Positions 8,956-20,183 are shown, numbered from the stretch's first letter. The stretch: DNA of 64,000 nucleotides from Shewanella glacialipiscicola (GCF_023283485.1 NZ_JAKILU010000016.1:1-64000), one strand, 5' to 3'. Program-made: numbers and translations. The notes: a model not told the origin generated them from the letters alone.

Positions 8956-8981
8956 TTGAGCCTCACTGTATGGTGAGGCTC
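8956..8981. repeat. Intergenic hairpin after ohrR
   Basis: The inverted repeat TGAGCCTCAC/GTGAGGCTCA is separated by six bases, with no T-run. It could be a weak or Rho-assisted terminator for ohrR. Its GTGAGGCT core also occurs in the hairpin at 921-958. Confidence 0.5.
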
Positions 8982-9021
8982 AGTAGGTCGACCGTCTATT
9001 AAACGTGAGCGAGAGTGAGTT

Positions 9022-10197
9022 ATGGCCTGTTTCGATATAGCGATTGTTGGCGGAGGGATTAGCGGTGTCGGCATTGCACAATATGCGGCTGCAGCCGGCT
9101 ATTCCACTCTGTTGGTCGAAAAAGGCGAGATTGGTGGCCAAACGTCGGCTAATTCCAGCAAACTTATCCACGGCGGTTTGCGTTACTTAGAAACAGGTCA
9201 AATTAATTTAGTCCGTAAATCCTTACTTGAACGACGTCATTTGCTCGATCTGGCGCCCACTCTGGTTAAAGCTGTGCCGTTTTATATTCCCGTATATGAC
9301 AACAGTCAGCGCAGTCCTTTGACCATACGTGCTGGGCTGAGTTTATATGCGCTGCTAAGCCAGTTTGATCCCTTAGGACAATTTGTATCATTACCCGCTG
9401 TACATTGGCACCGCTTAACCGGGCTAAAACTCATAGGATTAAAGGCGGTATTTCAGTATTGGGATGCGCAGACCGACGATAAATTGTTAACACAAGCCGT
9501 CGCACGTAGCGCACAAGCGCTTGGCGCTGAGGTTTATGCAGATGCTGAGTTGGTAGCATTAACGCATAGGCGCGAGGGCTGCGAGCTGAGTTTTAACCAT
9601 CGAGGCGAGACCCACAAAGCCGAAGCTAAATTAGTGATTAATGCAGCTGGCCCTTGGGTGAATACGGTTTTGAGTAAAGTGTTACCTCCGCTGGCGGGGG
9701 TTGAACTCGATTGGGTGCAAGGCGCCCATGTGCTACTGGATATTCCTGCGCCTGATGGCATCTTGTATTTAGAGTCTTGTTTTGATAAGCGAGTCATTTT
9801 TGTGATGCCTTGGTATGGGCAAACTTTGGTTGGCACCACAGAAACTGAACTGGCTTCTTTGGATAAACCACCCGAGGCGACCGAGTCTGAAATTAATTAT
9901 CTGCTGGGGATTTATAAACATTACTTTCCGCTAGCGCCAGAGTTCGATGCACTTAAAGCAAAGATAAGCCAAACCTTCTGTGGTATTCGAGTCTTGCCTA
10001 AGCAAAATAGCCAAGCCTTTGAACGGCCGCGGGATACCCTGATGCAGACATCGATTTCCCATCCCCGAATACTCAGTTTGTACGGCGGTAAGTTAACCAC
10101 TTTTCGTAGTACCTCGGCAGAAGTGCTTGAATGGATTGAAAAGGCCATTGGTAAGCGAGTATCGATTGCCGATGTGAATAAACTCACCTTATCTTGA
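9022..10197 (+). CDS. FAD-dependent glycerol-3-phosphate dehydrogenase-like oxidoreductase (short form)
   Basis: A 391-residue DAO-family flavoprotein. The N-terminal FAD-binding motif IVGGGISGVGIAQYAA (about residues 7-22), SSKLIHGGLRYLETG (49-63), INAAGPWVN and the C-terminal LYGGKLTTFRSTS are the hallmarks of GlpD-type glycerol-3-phosphate dehydrogenases. It is about 110 residues shorter than GlpD because it stops right after the KLTT(F/Y)R segment and lacks the C-terminal helical domain. It probably oxidises glycerol-3-phosphate or a related compound at the membrane face and passes electrons to quinone, but the specificity is not certain. No glp genes lie nearby. Confidence 0.82.
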   Translation: MACFDIAIVGGGISGVGIAQYAAAAGYSTLLVEKGEIGGQTSANSSKLIHGGLRYLETGQINLVRKSLLERRHLLDLAPTLVKAVPFYIPVYDNSQRSPLTIRAGLSLYALLSQFDPLGQFVSLPAVHWHRLTGLKLIGLKAVFQYWDAQTDDKLLTQAVARSAQALGAEVYADAELVALTHRREGCELSFNHRGETHKAEAKLVINAAGPWVNTVLSKVLPPLAGVELDWVQGAHVLLDIPAPDGILYLESCFDKRVIFVMPWYGQTLVGTTETELASLDKPPEATESEINYLLGIYKHYFPLAPEFDALKAKISQTFCGIRVLPKQNSQAFERPRDTLMQTSISHPRILSLYGGKLTTFRSTSAEVLEWIEKAIGKRVSIADVNKLTLS

Positions 10198-10305
10198 ATA
10201 CGTCATAAATTGTGTGCTTGATGCGGATTTGAGTGCGCTTCAAGGTGATTTTTATCCGTAAAACCGCTACAGTATGGCGCTTTTTACTGATACCTAGGAT
10301 TTTTT

Positions 10306-11493
10306 GTGAGTGCTGCCACCGTGAACACTGTCATTGTTAATACCGTCAAACAATGTGATTATTTTAATCAAGGCCAGTGTCTTTCTTGCCGACATATTCA
10401 ATTGCCTATGGCGCAGCAAGTGGCGGCTAAAAGCCAAATATTACAGCAATTACTCGCACCTTTTATTCCTGTCAATGCCGCTGATATTTTTCAGCCTCCC
10501 ATTATTAGCGATGACAGTGGCTTTCGTAATAAGGCTAAAATGGTGGCCTTAGGTGCTGCCCATGCGCCAGTGTTAGGGATTATTAGCCCAAATGGCGAAG
10601 CCGTTAATCTTTGCGACTGCCTATTATATCCCACTGATATGCAAAAGTTATTACACCGCTTAACCCGATTTGTGCAGCAGGCAGGCATTCCTCCTTACCG
10701 CGTCGATAAAGCTAAGGGCGAACTTAAATTTATTCTGCTCACCCGAAGCCAAGTGCGCGGCGAGTATTTGCTACGTTTTGTTTTACGCTCTACCAATGGT
10801 ATCGAACGTATCGAACGTGAATTGCCAACATTACTTGCGGAATATCCACAGATCAAAGTGGTGTCAGTTAATATCCAGCCCGTTCATATGGCAATTCTCG
10901 AAGGTGAGGAAGAGATTTTTTTAACCGAGAATACCCGCCTCGAAGAGCGCTTTAATCATGTGCCTTTGTTTATCAGGCCTAAAAGTTTTTTTCAGACTAA
11001 TCCGCAGGTAGCGGCAAAGCTGTATCAAACAGCCAGAGAATGGGTTGCCGAGTTTTCCCCTGACTCATTATGGGATTTGTTCTGTGGTGTGGGCGGTTTT
11101 GGACTGCACTGTGCATCGAAAGATATCAAGTTGACCGGAATTGAAATTGAAGCCGAGGCGATTGCCTGCGCACAAATGTCAGCGCAAATGATGGGGCTTA
11201 AAAATATGCAATTTATGGCGCTTGATTCCACCGACTTTGCTAAGGGCAAAAGCGCTGCCGAAAAGCCCGATTTGATTATTGTGAATCCACCGCGGCGTGG
11301 TATTGGTGAGGCGTTGTGTCAGTCCTTAAGCGAGTTTTCCCCTAAAGCGATTCTCTATTCAAGCTGTAATCCTAAAACCTTAGCCAAAGATCTCGAGCAC
11401 ATTAGAGGTTATCACTTAACCAAAGTGCAGTTATTTGATTTATTCCCGCATACGGATCATTTTGAAGTGTTAGCCCTGTTAGTGAGAAACTGA
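10306..11493 (+). CDS. rlmC: 23S rRNA (uracil-747 C5)-methyltransferase RlmC
   Basis: A 395-residue RumA/RlmC-type RNA m5U methyltransferase that methylates U747 in 23S rRNA. N-terminal cysteines C17, C25 and C28, together with the later NLCDC, form the [4Fe-4S] site. It lacks the N-terminal TRAM domain, as RlmC does. The SAM site is [10 protein letters not shown], the second motif is [10 protein letters not shown], and the nucleophile lies in the YSSCNPKTL segment. The GTG start is preceded by AGGA at a suitable distance. Gene name formerly rumB. Confidence 0.94.
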   Translation: MSAATVNTVIVNTVKQCDYFNQGQCLSCRHIQLPMAQQVAAKSQILQQLLAPFIPVNAADIFQPPIISDDSGFRNKAKMVALGAAHAPVLGIISPNGEAVNLCDCLLYPTDMQKLLHRLTRFVQQAGIPPYRVDKAKGELKFILLTRSQVRGEYLLRFVLRSTNGIERIERELPTLLAEYPQIKVVSVNIQPVHMAILEGEEEIFLTENTRLEERFNHVPLFIRPKSFFQTNPQVAAKLYQTAREWVAEFSPDSLWDLFCGVGGFGLHCASKDIKLTGIEIEAEAIACAQMSAQMMGLKNMQFMALDSTDFAKGKSAAEKPDLIIVNPPRRGIGEALCQSLSEFSPKAILYSSCNPKTLAKDLEHIRGYHLTKVQLFDLFPHTDHFEVLALLVRN

Positions 11494-11696
11494 TGTTTTA
11501 TTGCTTCTCTATTTTAAGCTAACTTACTGTACCGGTTTATTTTATTAATCTTTTCGTTCCAGTTAATCATCTTAAGGGCTCTGCCGTGTGGAGCCTCTTG
11601 CCTTACGTTTATCAACATTGCTCGCGCGATACTTCATCATAATGTCTTTTTAGTGGCATAATCTTAAGTACTTTAAGCATTGATGGGCGGCATTTT

Positions 11697-12845
11697 ATGC
11701 TACAGATTTTCCTACGCTTTTTTACCTTGGGCTTAATGAGTTTTGGCGGGCCTGCGGCGCATATTGGTTATTTTCGGCATACTTTTGTCAACGAACTCGG
11801 TTGGCTCGATGATAAGCGTTATGCCAGTTTGGTTGCCTTAAGCCAATTTATACCCGGACCAGGTTCGAGCCAAGTGGGCTTTGCCATTGGTTATCAAAGA
11901 GGCGGGCTGGTGGGGGCGCTTGCTGCCTTTGCTGGTTTTACGCTACCTTCCTTTATCTTGATGTATTTACTGGCAGTAACGACGGCCGCATGGCTCGCTA
12001 ACCATTACGTTCAAGGAATGATTTACGGGCTTAAATTGATGGCAGTCGTTGTGGTTGCCGATGCTGTTATTGCCATGTTTACACAGTTTTGCCAACGTCA
12101 AACCGCGCGTTTATTAATGTTAGCCAGTGCTGTAGCTATGTTGATGGCACCATTTATGTGGACACAAATGGCGCTGTTACTCGTTGCTGCGACTGTGGGT
12201 ATTTATAAATTGAGCGCGACGCAAGATGATGCGACTCCATTTGCGCCGATTCGATTGAACTACATCTATTTATTGCTGTTTTTAGTGTTACTCATCGGTA
12301 GTTTTTTTATCGTGCCGCTTGGGCCAGAGGCGTGGATATTTGGTAAGTTTTACCGTGTGGGGAGTTTAGTGTTTGGCGGCGGGCATGTTGTACTGCCGCT
12401 GTTAGAAACGGCAGTGGGCGATACGCTCAGTGGTGATCGCTTTCTAACAGGTTATGCCTTTGCCCAAGCAGTGCCTGGACCTATGTTTACCTTTGCCAGC
12501 TTTTTAGGCGCTGAGATGTTGCTCGATAGCCCATTGAAGGGCGCTGCGATTGCGACCGTTGCCATTTTTTTACCGGGCTTTTTATTGATGCTGGTGGCCC
12601 TAAAAAGCTGGCATGCCATTGCGGCAAAACCTAAAATTGCTGGCGCTATCGCGGGAGTGAATGCCTGTGTTGTGGGGTTACTCGCCGCGGCGCTTTATCA
12701 GCCGGTTTTTTCCCAAGTAGTATTTTCGGGCAAGGATATGGCTTTAGTATTACTCGGTTTTGGTGCCTTAAAGTTATTTAAACCATCGATGTTATTACTG
12801 GTAGTCGGTTTTAGTCTGAGCGGAATGTTACTGCATTCATTCTAA
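11697..12845 (+). CDS. chrA: Chromate (CHR) family transporter
   Basis: A 382-residue two-domain CHR-family membrane protein. Both halves begin with the family signature: SFGGPAAHIGYFR with LSQFIPGPGSSQVGF in the N-terminal half, and FGGGHVVLPLLE with FAQAVPGPMFTFASF in the C-terminal half. About ten transmembrane segments are visible. Characterised relatives export chromate, but many CHR proteins have unproven substrates, so chromate efflux is inferred from the family. It stands alone, with no chrB or chrC nearby. Confidence 0.88.
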   Translation: MLQIFLRFFTLGLMSFGGPAAHIGYFRHTFVNELGWLDDKRYASLVALSQFIPGPGSSQVGFAIGYQRGGLVGALAAFAGFTLPSFILMYLLAVTTAAWLANHYVQGMIYGLKLMAVVVVADAVIAMFTQFCQRQTARLLMLASAVAMLMAPFMWTQMALLLVAATVGIYKLSATQDDATPFAPIRLNYIYLLLFLVLLIGSFFIVPLGPEAWIFGKFYRVGSLVFGGGHVVLPLLETAVGDTLSGDRFLTGYAFAQAVPGPMFTFASFLGAEMLLDSPLKGAAIATVAIFLPGFLLMLVALKSWHAIAAKPKIAGAIAGVNACVVGLLAAALYQPVFSQVVFSGKDMALVLLGFGALKLFKPSMLLLVVGFSLSGMLLHSF

Positions 12846-12967
12846 TTTATAATTAAAGGAAATTTTCTGAGTAAAATTAATAATCTGTTAACTAAAATGC
12901 ATCGGTATGTATCAATTTTAGCTATACTCCAAAAAATATAAGTTGTATTCCTTTGGAGTATTTAGGT

Positions 12968-14632
12968 ATGTCGAATTTTAGTTTGCGCAACAAATTACTG
13001 ATGTTATCGCTATTTCCGTTGATCTTAGCGTTACTGGTATTGATGTCGGTATCATATTATATCGAGGAAGATGCGCTTACTGATACTGTCGCGACCTTCA
13101 GAACTAAGCTGGTTGATGAGCGTAAACAACAAATTAAAGAAGCCACTGAAATTGCCGCTGGGATTGTTAGTTATCAACTGTCGTTAAAAGAACAAGGTGA
13201 TGTAAATCAAGCATTAAGGGATGTACGTTTTGGCAGTGCTGGTTACTTTTTTATTTATGATTCTCAAGGAAAAAGTATTTTTCATGCCACGATGCCCAAT
13301 CTTGAGGGGCAAAATAAGATGGATATGACCGATCCTCGCGGCACTAAAATTATTGTTGGCTTGCTGGACGCCGCTAAACGTGGTGATGGTAGTTTTTCCT
13401 ATTATTACCAAAAACCCAATACCAATGAGCAGATTGAGAAAATAAGCTACGTGATGATGGTGCCAAGTACTGAATGGATGTTAGGTACAGGAGCTTACAT
13501 TGATGATATTGAGGCGGTTGTTGAGGATTATCGAGCGACAGCGGCAGCAAAAATGGCTGATAAATCCTTTACCATTTTAGTCATCGCATTGTTACTGACC
13601 ATGATTACTGGTTTCATTATCATGATAGCGGCCCATCGCATGGTATTGCCAATTAAGAATATGGCGGATAACTTAAATGATATCGCAAAGGGAGAGGGAG
13701 ACTTAACCAAGCGACTTAGCGTAAAAGGCGAGGATGAAATTGCGCAATTGGGGCAATCCTTTAATCTTTTTGTCGATAAACTCCAAACGATTATTGGGGA
13801 TGTCGCCAGTGCAACATCCCGTGTAAAAGATGCCGCTAATGCGATTCACAACCAAACTAAAGTGATGTCAAGTCAGTTGGTGAGTCATAACAATGAAACC
13901 GACCAAGTAGTGACTGCTATTACTGAAATGTCATCTACCGCTAACGAAGTGGCTAAAAATACCACTCAAGTGGCTGAAGCGACCCATGCCGCTACGGGTG
14001 ATGTGGCCAATGCCCAGCGCTGTGTTGATGCTTCGCTAGAAGAGATTGCCTCGTTAATGTCGCAAATAAATAATGCGGCGGGTAGCATTCAATCTTTGAG
14101 TGAGCAATCGCAAAAAATCAACAGTGTGTTGTCGGTGATTGGCGGTATTGCTGAGCAGACCAACCTCTTGGCATTAAACGCCGCTATCGAAGCCGCTCGC
14201 GCTGGCGAACAAGGCCGCGGTTTTGCTGTGGTGGCCGATGAAGTGCGTAACTTAGCGAGCCGAACTCAAGCAAGCACCTTAGAAATCAACGAGATGTTGT
14301 CGGCACTACATAAGTTAGTGGCGCAGGCCGTTAAAGCGATGGAAGAGAGCCAGCAAAGCTGTGTACGTTCGGTGGATTCTTCTCGTACGATTTCAGAAAG
14401 TTTAGGTTCAGTGACATCTGCCGTGACGGCGATTAATGATATGAGTACCCAGATTGCGGCTGCGGCGACAGAGCAAAGCTCAGTGACTGAGGAAATTAAC
14501 CGCAACGTGTATGCAATTCAAGAGATTGTGAATGAGCTGCTTCATTCCAGCGAAGATGCCGCTAGAGTGAGCCTGACAGTCTCAGAGGAAGGTATTCACT
14601 TAGGTAAGTTGGTGGGACAGTTTAAGATTTAA
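12968..14632 (+). CDS. Methyl-accepting chemotaxis protein, single-Cache sensor
   Basis: A transmembrane chemoreceptor of about 554 residues. An N-terminal membrane helix is followed by a periplasmic single-Cache domain ([39 protein letters not shown]), a second membrane helix around residues 198-216, a HAMP linker ([22 protein letters not shown]) and a long cytoplasmic signalling domain with the invariant hairpin [32 protein letters not shown]. The ligand is unknown, although Cache domains often bind carboxylates. It lacks a CheR-docking pentapeptide. The ATG at 12968 has GGAG 10 bases upstream; a TTG at 12953 would also be in frame but overlaps that site. Confidence 0.93.
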   Translation: MSNFSLRNKLLMLSLFPLILALLVLMSVSYYIEEDALTDTVATFRTKLVDERKQQIKEATEIAAGIVSYQLSLKEQGDVNQALRDVRFGSAGYFFIYDSQGKSIFHATMPNLEGQNKMDMTDPRGTKIIVGLLDAAKRGDGSFSYYYQKPNTNEQIEKISYVMMVPSTEWMLGTGAYIDDIEAVVEDYRATAAAKMADKSFTILVIALLLTMITGFIIMIAAHRMVLPIKNMADNLNDIAKGEGDLTKRLSVKGEDEIAQLGQSFNLFVDKLQTIIGDVASATSRVKDAANAIHNQTKVMSSQLVSHNNETDQVVTAITEMSSTANEVAKNTTQVAEATHAATGDVANAQRCVDASLEEIASLMSQINNAAGSIQSLSEQSQKINSVLSVIGGIAEQTNLLALNAAIEAARAGEQGRGFAVVADEVRNLASRTQASTLEINEMLSALHKLVAQAVKAMEESQQSCVRSVDSSRTISESLGSVTSAVTAINDMSTQIAAAATEQSSVTEEINRNVYAIQEIVNELLHSSEDAARVSLTVSEEGIHLGKLVGQFKI

Positions 14633-14653
14633 CATAGAATCAATCTTAACCAA

Positions 14654-14684
14654 TAACGGGAGATTTTATGTCTCCCGTTTTTAT
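14654..14684 (+). terminator. Terminator after the chemoreceptor gene
   Basis: The inverted repeat CGGGAGA/TCTCCCG has a loop of about 7 bases. It is followed by TTTTTATTT, 22 bases after the stop codon. Confidence 0.85.
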
Positions 14685-15144
14685 TTGGCTTTTTTTAATA
14701 GTCATTTATCAGTAGCTTCCATGCTGCCGTTTGAGTGCATAAATCGGAGTTGAATTCGGGAGTGAGTCTCTATTCTACTGAAAGTCTAACTAACCTGTAG
14801 AGACACAGAGTTTATTCCGAGTTAACTAAACAATGCATCGCCTCAGAACCCCGACAGCGTTAGCTCTGCGTTATAAACTCACGTTAATTGAATATGAGTT
14901 TGAGTAGGAGGAGGCGTTCAGTTCATTTGCCTTGCATTAAAGATTAAGGTTAAGTTGATTTAGCCCTTTTCGCTAATGTGGCTTAATGCTTAGAAATAAT
15001 CGGTGTTATCCCATTTTATGAACAGTGCCCCACTAGGTTTACCCGCTGTGTTAGGTTAAAATGTGCGGTTATAGATACTGTTAATCATCGCCTCTTTTAG
15101 TGGGAAATCAATTAAAGCGGCCAAATAAAGAAAGTAGAAAATTC
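14685..15144. other. Gene-free spacer upstream of prfB
   Basis: About 460 bases with no credible ORF on either strand. It must carry the prfB-lysS promoter. I see one imperfect dyad, AAACTCA...TGAGTTT, near 14876-14902, but no motif I can name. Confidence 0.4.
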
Positions 15145-16243
15145 ATGTTTGAAGTTAATCCCGTAAAATTCAAAATTAAGGAGCTTGCCGAGCGCACGCA
15201 GCTTCTTAGGGGGTATCTTTGACTACGATGCCAAAAGTGAGCGTCTAGAAGAAGTGACCCGTGAGCTTGAAAGTTCAGAAGTATGGAACGACCCTGAGCG
15301 CGCCCAAGCCTTAGGCAAAGAACGCGCCGGTTTAGAAGCTGTAGTTAAAACTATCGACGATATGGACTCAGGTCTTGAAGATGTTGAAGGCTTACTTGAG
15401 CTTGCTATTGAAGAGGAAGACGAAGATACCTTCAATGAAACCAGTAAAGAGTTGGATTATCTCGAAAGTCGCCTTGCTGATCTTGAGTTCCGCCGTATGT
15501 TCTCCGGCCCGCAAGATGCGTCAAACTGTTATTTAGACATTCAGTCTGGCAGTGGCGGTACAGAAGCCCAAGATTGGGCCAACATGGTACTGCGTATGTA
15601 TCTACGTTGGGGCGATGCCCATGGTTTTAGCCCTGAATTAATGGAAGTCACCGATGGTGATGTCGCTGGTATTAAAGGCGCGACCATTAAATTTACTGGC
15701 GAATACGCCTTTGGTTGGTTACGTACCGAAACAGGCGTACACCGTTTAGTGCGCAAATCGCCATTTGACTCATCGGGTCGTCGTCATACCTCATTTTGCT
15801 CAGTATTTGTTTATCCAGAAATCGATGACGATATCACCATTGATATCAATCCATCGGATCTACGGATTGATACTTACCGCGCATCTGGCGCGGGTGGTCA
15901 GCACGTTAACAAAACGGAATCAGCCATTCGTATTACTCACTTACCGACGAACACCGTCGTGCAGTGTCAAAACGACCGTTCTCAGCATAAAAACAAAGAC
16001 GCTGCGATGAAACAGTTGAAAGCCAAGCTGTTTGAGTTAGAAATGCATAAGCAAAATGCGGATAAGCAAGCTGCTGAAGATGCAAAGTCTGATATCGGTT
16101 GGGGTAGCCAAATTCGCTCTTATGTATTAGACGATGCCCGTATTAAAGACTTACGTACAGGCGTTGAGACCCGTAACACGCAGGCGGTGCTCGATGGTGA
16201 TCTGGACAAGTTTATCGAAGCCAGTTTGAAATCTGGGCTGTAA
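15145..16243 (+). CDS. prfB: Peptide chain release factor 2 (programmed +1 frameshift)
   Basis: RF2 recognises UGA and UAA stop codons and releases the peptide from the ribosome. The protein is encoded as 15145-15219 joined to 15221-16243 by skipping base 15220, giving 365 residues, identical in length to E. coli RF2. The first 25 codons ([20 protein letters not shown]...) end at CTT followed by in-frame TGA. The downstream frame carries the stop-recognition tripeptide in KSPFDSSG and the catalytic GGQ in GAGGQHVNK. Annotation of the downstream ORF alone would miss the N-terminus. It is followed 29 bases later by lysS, the usual prfB-lysS operon. Confidence 0.97.
15208..15223 (+). promoter_or_regulatory. 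RF2 autoregulatory frameshift site
   Basis: A Shine-Dalgarno-like AGGGGG (15208-15213) lies three bases before the slippery CTT TGA C (15217-15223). This is the classic RF2 signal: low RF2 slows termination at TGA and favours a +1 slip into the long frame. Confidence 0.97.
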
Positions 16244-16272
16244 TTAATTCAAGCTATAGACGAGAAATTAAG

Positions 16273-17775
16273 ATGACTGAACAAGTAATAGACGAGAACA
16301 AACTGATCGCCGAGCGCCGTGCTAAGCTAGATAGCATTCGCCCAAACTGCAGTGCTAATGCACATCCTAATACGTTCCGTCGCACTCATAAAGCGGCGCA
16401 ACTGCAAGAGTTGTATGGCCATAAGACGAAAGAAGAACTTGAAGCCTTAGGTTTTAAGACCAGCATCGCCGGCCGTATCATGGCCAAACGTGGTCCTTTT
16501 TTAGTGATCCAAGACGTATCTGGCCGTATTCAAGCTTATGCTGAAAAGAGTGTACAGGGCGATTTGAAAGAGCGTTACCAAGGTCTAGATATCGGCGATA
16601 TTATCGGTGTGACGGGCCAGCTGCATTTATCTGGTAAAGGCGATTTATACGTCAACATGGAACAGTACGAGTTACTGACCAAGGCACTGCGTCCATTGCC
16701 TGCAGATTATTATGGTCTTGCCGATCAAGAAATGCGTTACCGTCAGCGTTACGTTGATTTGATTGTTAACGAAGATTCGCGTAATGCCTTTATTATGCGT
16801 TCTAAAGTGGTTTCTGCAATCCGTAACTTCATGATCAAAAAAGACTTCATGGAAGTTGAAACCCCTATGATGCACGTGATCCCAGGTGGTGCTTCGGCCC
16901 GTCCTTTTGTCACTCATCATAATGCCTTAGACATGCCAATGTATCTGCGTATCGCACCAGAATTATATCTGAAGCGTTTAGTGGTGGGGGGGTTTGAGCG
17001 GGTGTTCGAAATCAATCGTAACTTCCGTAACGAAGGTCTATCGCCACGCCATAATCCTGAATTCACTATGATGGAATTCTATATGGCTTACGCTGATTAC
17101 AATGATTTAATGGACTTAACCGAAGAAATGCTCAGCTCAATTGCGATTGAATTGCTCGGCAGTGCGCAAATGCCGTACGGTGAGCACACGGTTGATTTTG
17201 GCGGTCCATACGCGCGTTTAAGCATGTTAGAAGCAATTCAGAAATACAATCCTGATAATGCCACTATCCAAGCTATGACCTATGAACAAGTGAAAGATGT
17301 TGAGTTCATGCGCGATTTAGCGAAAAGCTTAGGCATGAAAATTGAGAAGTTCTGGACTTGTGGTCAGTTGCTTGAAGAAATCTTCGGTGAAACAGCTGAA
17401 GGGCAATTAATGCAGCCTACCTTTATCACTGGCTATCCAGCAGATATTTCACCATTGGCGCGTCGTAACGATAACAACCATTTCATCACTGACCGTTTTG
17501 AGTTTTTCATCGGTGGCCGCGAAGTGGCTAACGGCTTTAGCGAGCTGAACGATGCCGAAGATCAAGATAAACGCTTTAAAGCACAGGTTGATGCTAAAGA
17601 TGCTGGTGATGATGAAGCTATGTTCTACGATGCTGACTATATCACTGCACTAGAGCACGGTTTGCCACCAACGGCAGGTCAAGGTATTGGTATTGACCGT
17701 TTAGTGATGTTGTTCACTAACACCCACACAATTCGCGACGTGATCTTGTTCCCAGCCATGCGCCCACAGGCGTAA
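16273..17775 (+). CDS. lysS: Lysyl-tRNA synthetase, class II
   Basis: A 500-residue class II aminoacyl-tRNA synthetase that charges tRNA-Lys. An N-terminal OB-fold anticodon-binding domain (about residues 60-145, with [16 protein letters not shown]) is followed by the catalytic domain. Motif 1 is in the [11 protein letters not shown] region, motif 2 is [13 protein letters not shown], and motif 3 is [11 protein letters not shown] near the C-terminus. It is the second gene of a prfB-lysS operon. Confidence 0.97.
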   Translation: MTEQVIDENKLIAERRAKLDSIRPNCSANAHPNTFRRTHKAAQLQELYGHKTKEELEALGFKTSIAGRIMAKRGPFLVIQDVSGRIQAYAEKSVQGDLKERYQGLDIGDIIGVTGQLHLSGKGDLYVNMEQYELLTKALRPLPADYYGLADQEMRYRQRYVDLIVNEDSRNAFIMRSKVVSAIRNFMIKKDFMEVETPMMHVIPGGASARPFVTHHNALDMPMYLRIAPELYLKRLVVGGFERVFEINRNFRNEGLSPRHNPEFTMMEFYMAYADYNDLMDLTEEMLSSIAIELLGSAQMPYGEHTVDFGGPYARLSMLEAIQKYNPDNATIQAMTYEQVKDVEFMRDLAKSLGMKIEKFWTCGQLLEEIFGETAEGQLMQPTFITGYPADISPLARRNDNNHFITDRFEFFIGGREVANGFSELNDAEDQDKRFKAQVDAKDAGDDEAMFYDADYITALEHGLPPTAGQGIGIDRLVMLFTNTHTIRDVILFPAMRPQA

Positions 17776-17874
17776 GGCTGTCGGATAACCCAAGTTAGCT
17801 ATCGCTGTTTGGGTTTATATGCTCTGCAGTGAATCGGTGGCTCTTGTCCACGATTGCAGATATGAATGCGATGT

Positions 17875-17908
17875 AAAAAACCAGCCAACGGCTGGTTTTT
17901 GTTTTTTA
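17875..17908 (+). terminator. Terminator of prfB-lysS
   Basis: The stem ACCAGCC/GGCTGGT has a 3-base loop and is flanked by A-run and T-run. It lies about 100 bases after lysS. An earlier dyad, AACCCAA...TTGGGTT, is at about 17787-17815. Confidence 0.88.
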
Positions 17909-18236
17909 ATACATTTATAGGCGATGAGTGACTTAGGTAAGCATAGGGAATTGGTGTCACGGTAGAAGAACCGCTGGAGAATATCTTCGCGGCAGAAGGT
18001 CATTAGCTATATTGATTAAGCTCCTTTGCACAAATACTGAGCGTCAGTCTTTCGTGGGAGGGATTGTTAAACAGTATGGTGCACTATTTTTCAAATGCTT
18101 TTAGGTTAAAAGCCATTGGCGCGGCGGTTTCAAATAATCTACTCGACCTTAGTCTAGTGCCCTGTTGCTTGACCTAGGTGTCTAACTCAATGAAACTCTA
18201 CATTAAATAACTTCATAATAAAGCATGGATTAAATA
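17909..18236. other. Spacer upstream of cstA
   Basis: About 330 bases with no supported gene. It should contain the cstA promoter. I could not identify a convincing CRP site or other operator by eye. Confidence 0.35.
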
Positions 18237-19709
18237 ATGTTAATTTTCTTTATTTGTATCGCACTTCTTGTGCTCGCGTACAAGTTTTATAGTCCCTTTG
18301 TCGAACGTCAAGCGGGCATCGACCCAAAAGCACTGACGCCACAGGCAAAATTCGAAGATGGCGTCGATTATGTGCCAGTTCATCCCGCAAAAGCGTTTTT
18401 AATCCAGTTTCTTAACATCGCAGGAATAGGACCTATTTTCGGTCCTATTCTGGGTGCACTATATGGACCCATCGCGTTAGTGTGGATTGTGCTAGGTAAT
18501 ATTATCGGTGGTGCAGTACACGATTACTTTTCTGGTGTGCTGAGTATTAAAGAAGATGGTAAAAGTTTGCCAGAAATTGCAGGCCATTATTTTAATATCT
18601 ACTTTAAAGGTGTGATGCTGTTATTTACCGCCATGTTGTTGTTTTTTGTGGGCGTTGTTTTCATTATGAGCCCAGCAGGATTACTAAGTAATCTTGACTT
18701 TTTTAAAGATACTATTTTTAGTAATAATACCTTTTGGGTGTTAGTCATTTTAGCCTATTACTTTTTTGCTACTATGCTGCCAATTGACAAAATTATCACT
18801 AAGTTATATCCCGCATTCGGTTTACTGATGATCGTTATGACCACATCAATTGCGGTCGCATTATTAATGAATGCGCCTCAGTTGCCAGAAATTGGCGATA
18901 TATTCGCTTATTTTGATCACAGTCATTACAACAACGATTTACTGGCACCAAACCCTGATGGTTTACCAGTATGGCCGCTGCTATTTGTAACTATTACTTG
19001 TGGTGCGATTAGTGGTTTCCACTCAACTCAAGCGCCTATTATGGCCCGTTGCTTAACTAACGAAAAATATGTTCGCCCTGTGTATTATGGCGCTATGGTG
19101 GCTGAAGGTGTAGTGGCGTGTGTATGGGCTATCGCTGGTATTGCAGCATTCCCAGGTGGCTATGTTGAACTTAAAGCCATACTTGACCAAGGCGGCCCAG
19201 GATTAATCGTTAACCAGGTTGCAACCTCATACCTTGGCGTATTTGGTGGTGTGATGGCAATTCTTGCAGTGGCAGTGTTCCCTATAACCTCGGGTGATAC
19301 CGCGTTTAGATCGCTACGATTAACCATTATCGACGCATTTAATATTCCACAGAGCATGCGAAATCGCTTATTCGTGGCAGTACCAATTCTGACCATTGCC
19401 TATTTTATGACTAAAATCGATTTCACATTGATTTGGCGTTACTTTGCCTTCTCAAACATGCTGTTGTCGACCAGTGTCTTGTGGCTAGCAACTAAATATT
19501 TATTTGATCGTGGTACTTTCCACTGGATTGTTAGCTTACCTGCGATTGGCGGTACTAGTGTGACAGTGTCTTATATCATGACTGCGGGTATTGGTTTTGG
19601 TTTACCACAACCTTTGAGTCAACCAGTCGGTATTGCTGTTGGGGTTATCTGTCTAGTCGCATTAATTATTGCGCATAACAGACGTAAGCCACTAGCCGAG
19701 GCTAAGTAG
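18237..19709 (+). CDS. cstA: Carbon starvation protein CstA, short form
   Basis: A 490-residue polytopic inner-membrane protein of the CstA family, which imports peptides and/or pyruvate. Family signatures are seen: HPAKAFLIQFLNIAGIGPIFGPILGALYGP (positions 18387-18476), GAVHDYFSGVLS, GAISGFHSTQAP, and FPITSGDTAFRSLRL. It is shorter than the roughly 700-residue E. coli CstA, matching the truncated CstA subgroup, and has about 13 hydrophobic segments. A monocistronic unit, with a strong terminator about 50 bases downstream. Confidence 0.92.
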   Translation: MLIFFICIALLVLAYKFYSPFVERQAGIDPKALTPQAKFEDGVDYVPVHPAKAFLIQFLNIAGIGPIFGPILGALYGPIALVWIVLGNIIGGAVHDYFSGVLSIKEDGKSLPEIAGHYFNIYFKGVMLLFTAMLLFFVGVVFIMSPAGLLSNLDFFKDTIFSNNTFWVLVILAYYFFATMLPIDKIITKLYPAFGLLMIVMTTSIAVALLMNAPQLPEIGDIFAYFDHSHYNNDLLAPNPDGLPVWPLLFVTITCGAISGFHSTQAPIMARCLTNEKYVRPVYYGAMVAEGVVACVWAIAGIAAFPGGYVELKAILDQGGPGLIVNQVATSYLGVFGGVMAILAVAVFPITSGDTAFRSLRLTIIDAFNIPQSMRNRLFVAVPILTIAYFMTKIDFTLIWRYFAFSNMLLSTSVLWLATKYLFDRGTFHWIVSLPAIGGTSVTVSYIMTAGIGFGLPQPLSQPVGIAVGVICLVALIIAHNRRKPLAEAK

Positions 19710-19758
19710 GCTTCAGATGAATGGATTCAATTAATCTATTCAATAACTGACCGAGTAT

Positions 19759-19794
19759 AAGTAAGGGCTGCATTTGCAGCCCTTACTTTTTTTC
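19759..19794 (+). terminator. Terminator of cstA
   Basis: A 13-bp perfect stem AGTAAGGGCTGCA/TGCAGCCCTTACT has a 2-base spacer at the loop. It is followed by a T-run. Confidence 0.93.
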
Positions 19795-20183
19795 ATAGGT
19801 ACTAAAGCAACTCTTTTTAGTACCCCACCTCGGATTGCCTTCTACCTATATTGTAGGTTCAAGCCAAAGAAAAATAGCGGTGTTTCCATACCGAGGCTGA
19901 TGGCAAGTTACTTAATTACGGGATGGAGGTTTATGTTCGTTGCGCATTTGTGTAGTGAAAAAGCGTTAAGTTTGTTAATCATATTTTCATAAATAAGGAT
20001 TACCATTGAAAATAGCTAACATGACATATTCCATTCAATAGAAAGTATGTTAGATTCTGGCGAATTGTTGCCGATAGCTGTATTGTTACCGCTGTCATCA
20101 ACAGTTCTCCATAGGGCCATCGCTGCAAATTAGTTAAACTTGCAGAGAAGTGTCAGGAAGTTACACCAATTCAGAGTCTGCTT
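19795..20183. other. Spacer upstream of the OpgD-like gene
   Basis: About 390 bases. A 72-codon ORF here has no ribosome site or recognisable sequence and is not credited. No named motif was seen, and it probably holds the opgD promoter. Confidence 0.35.
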
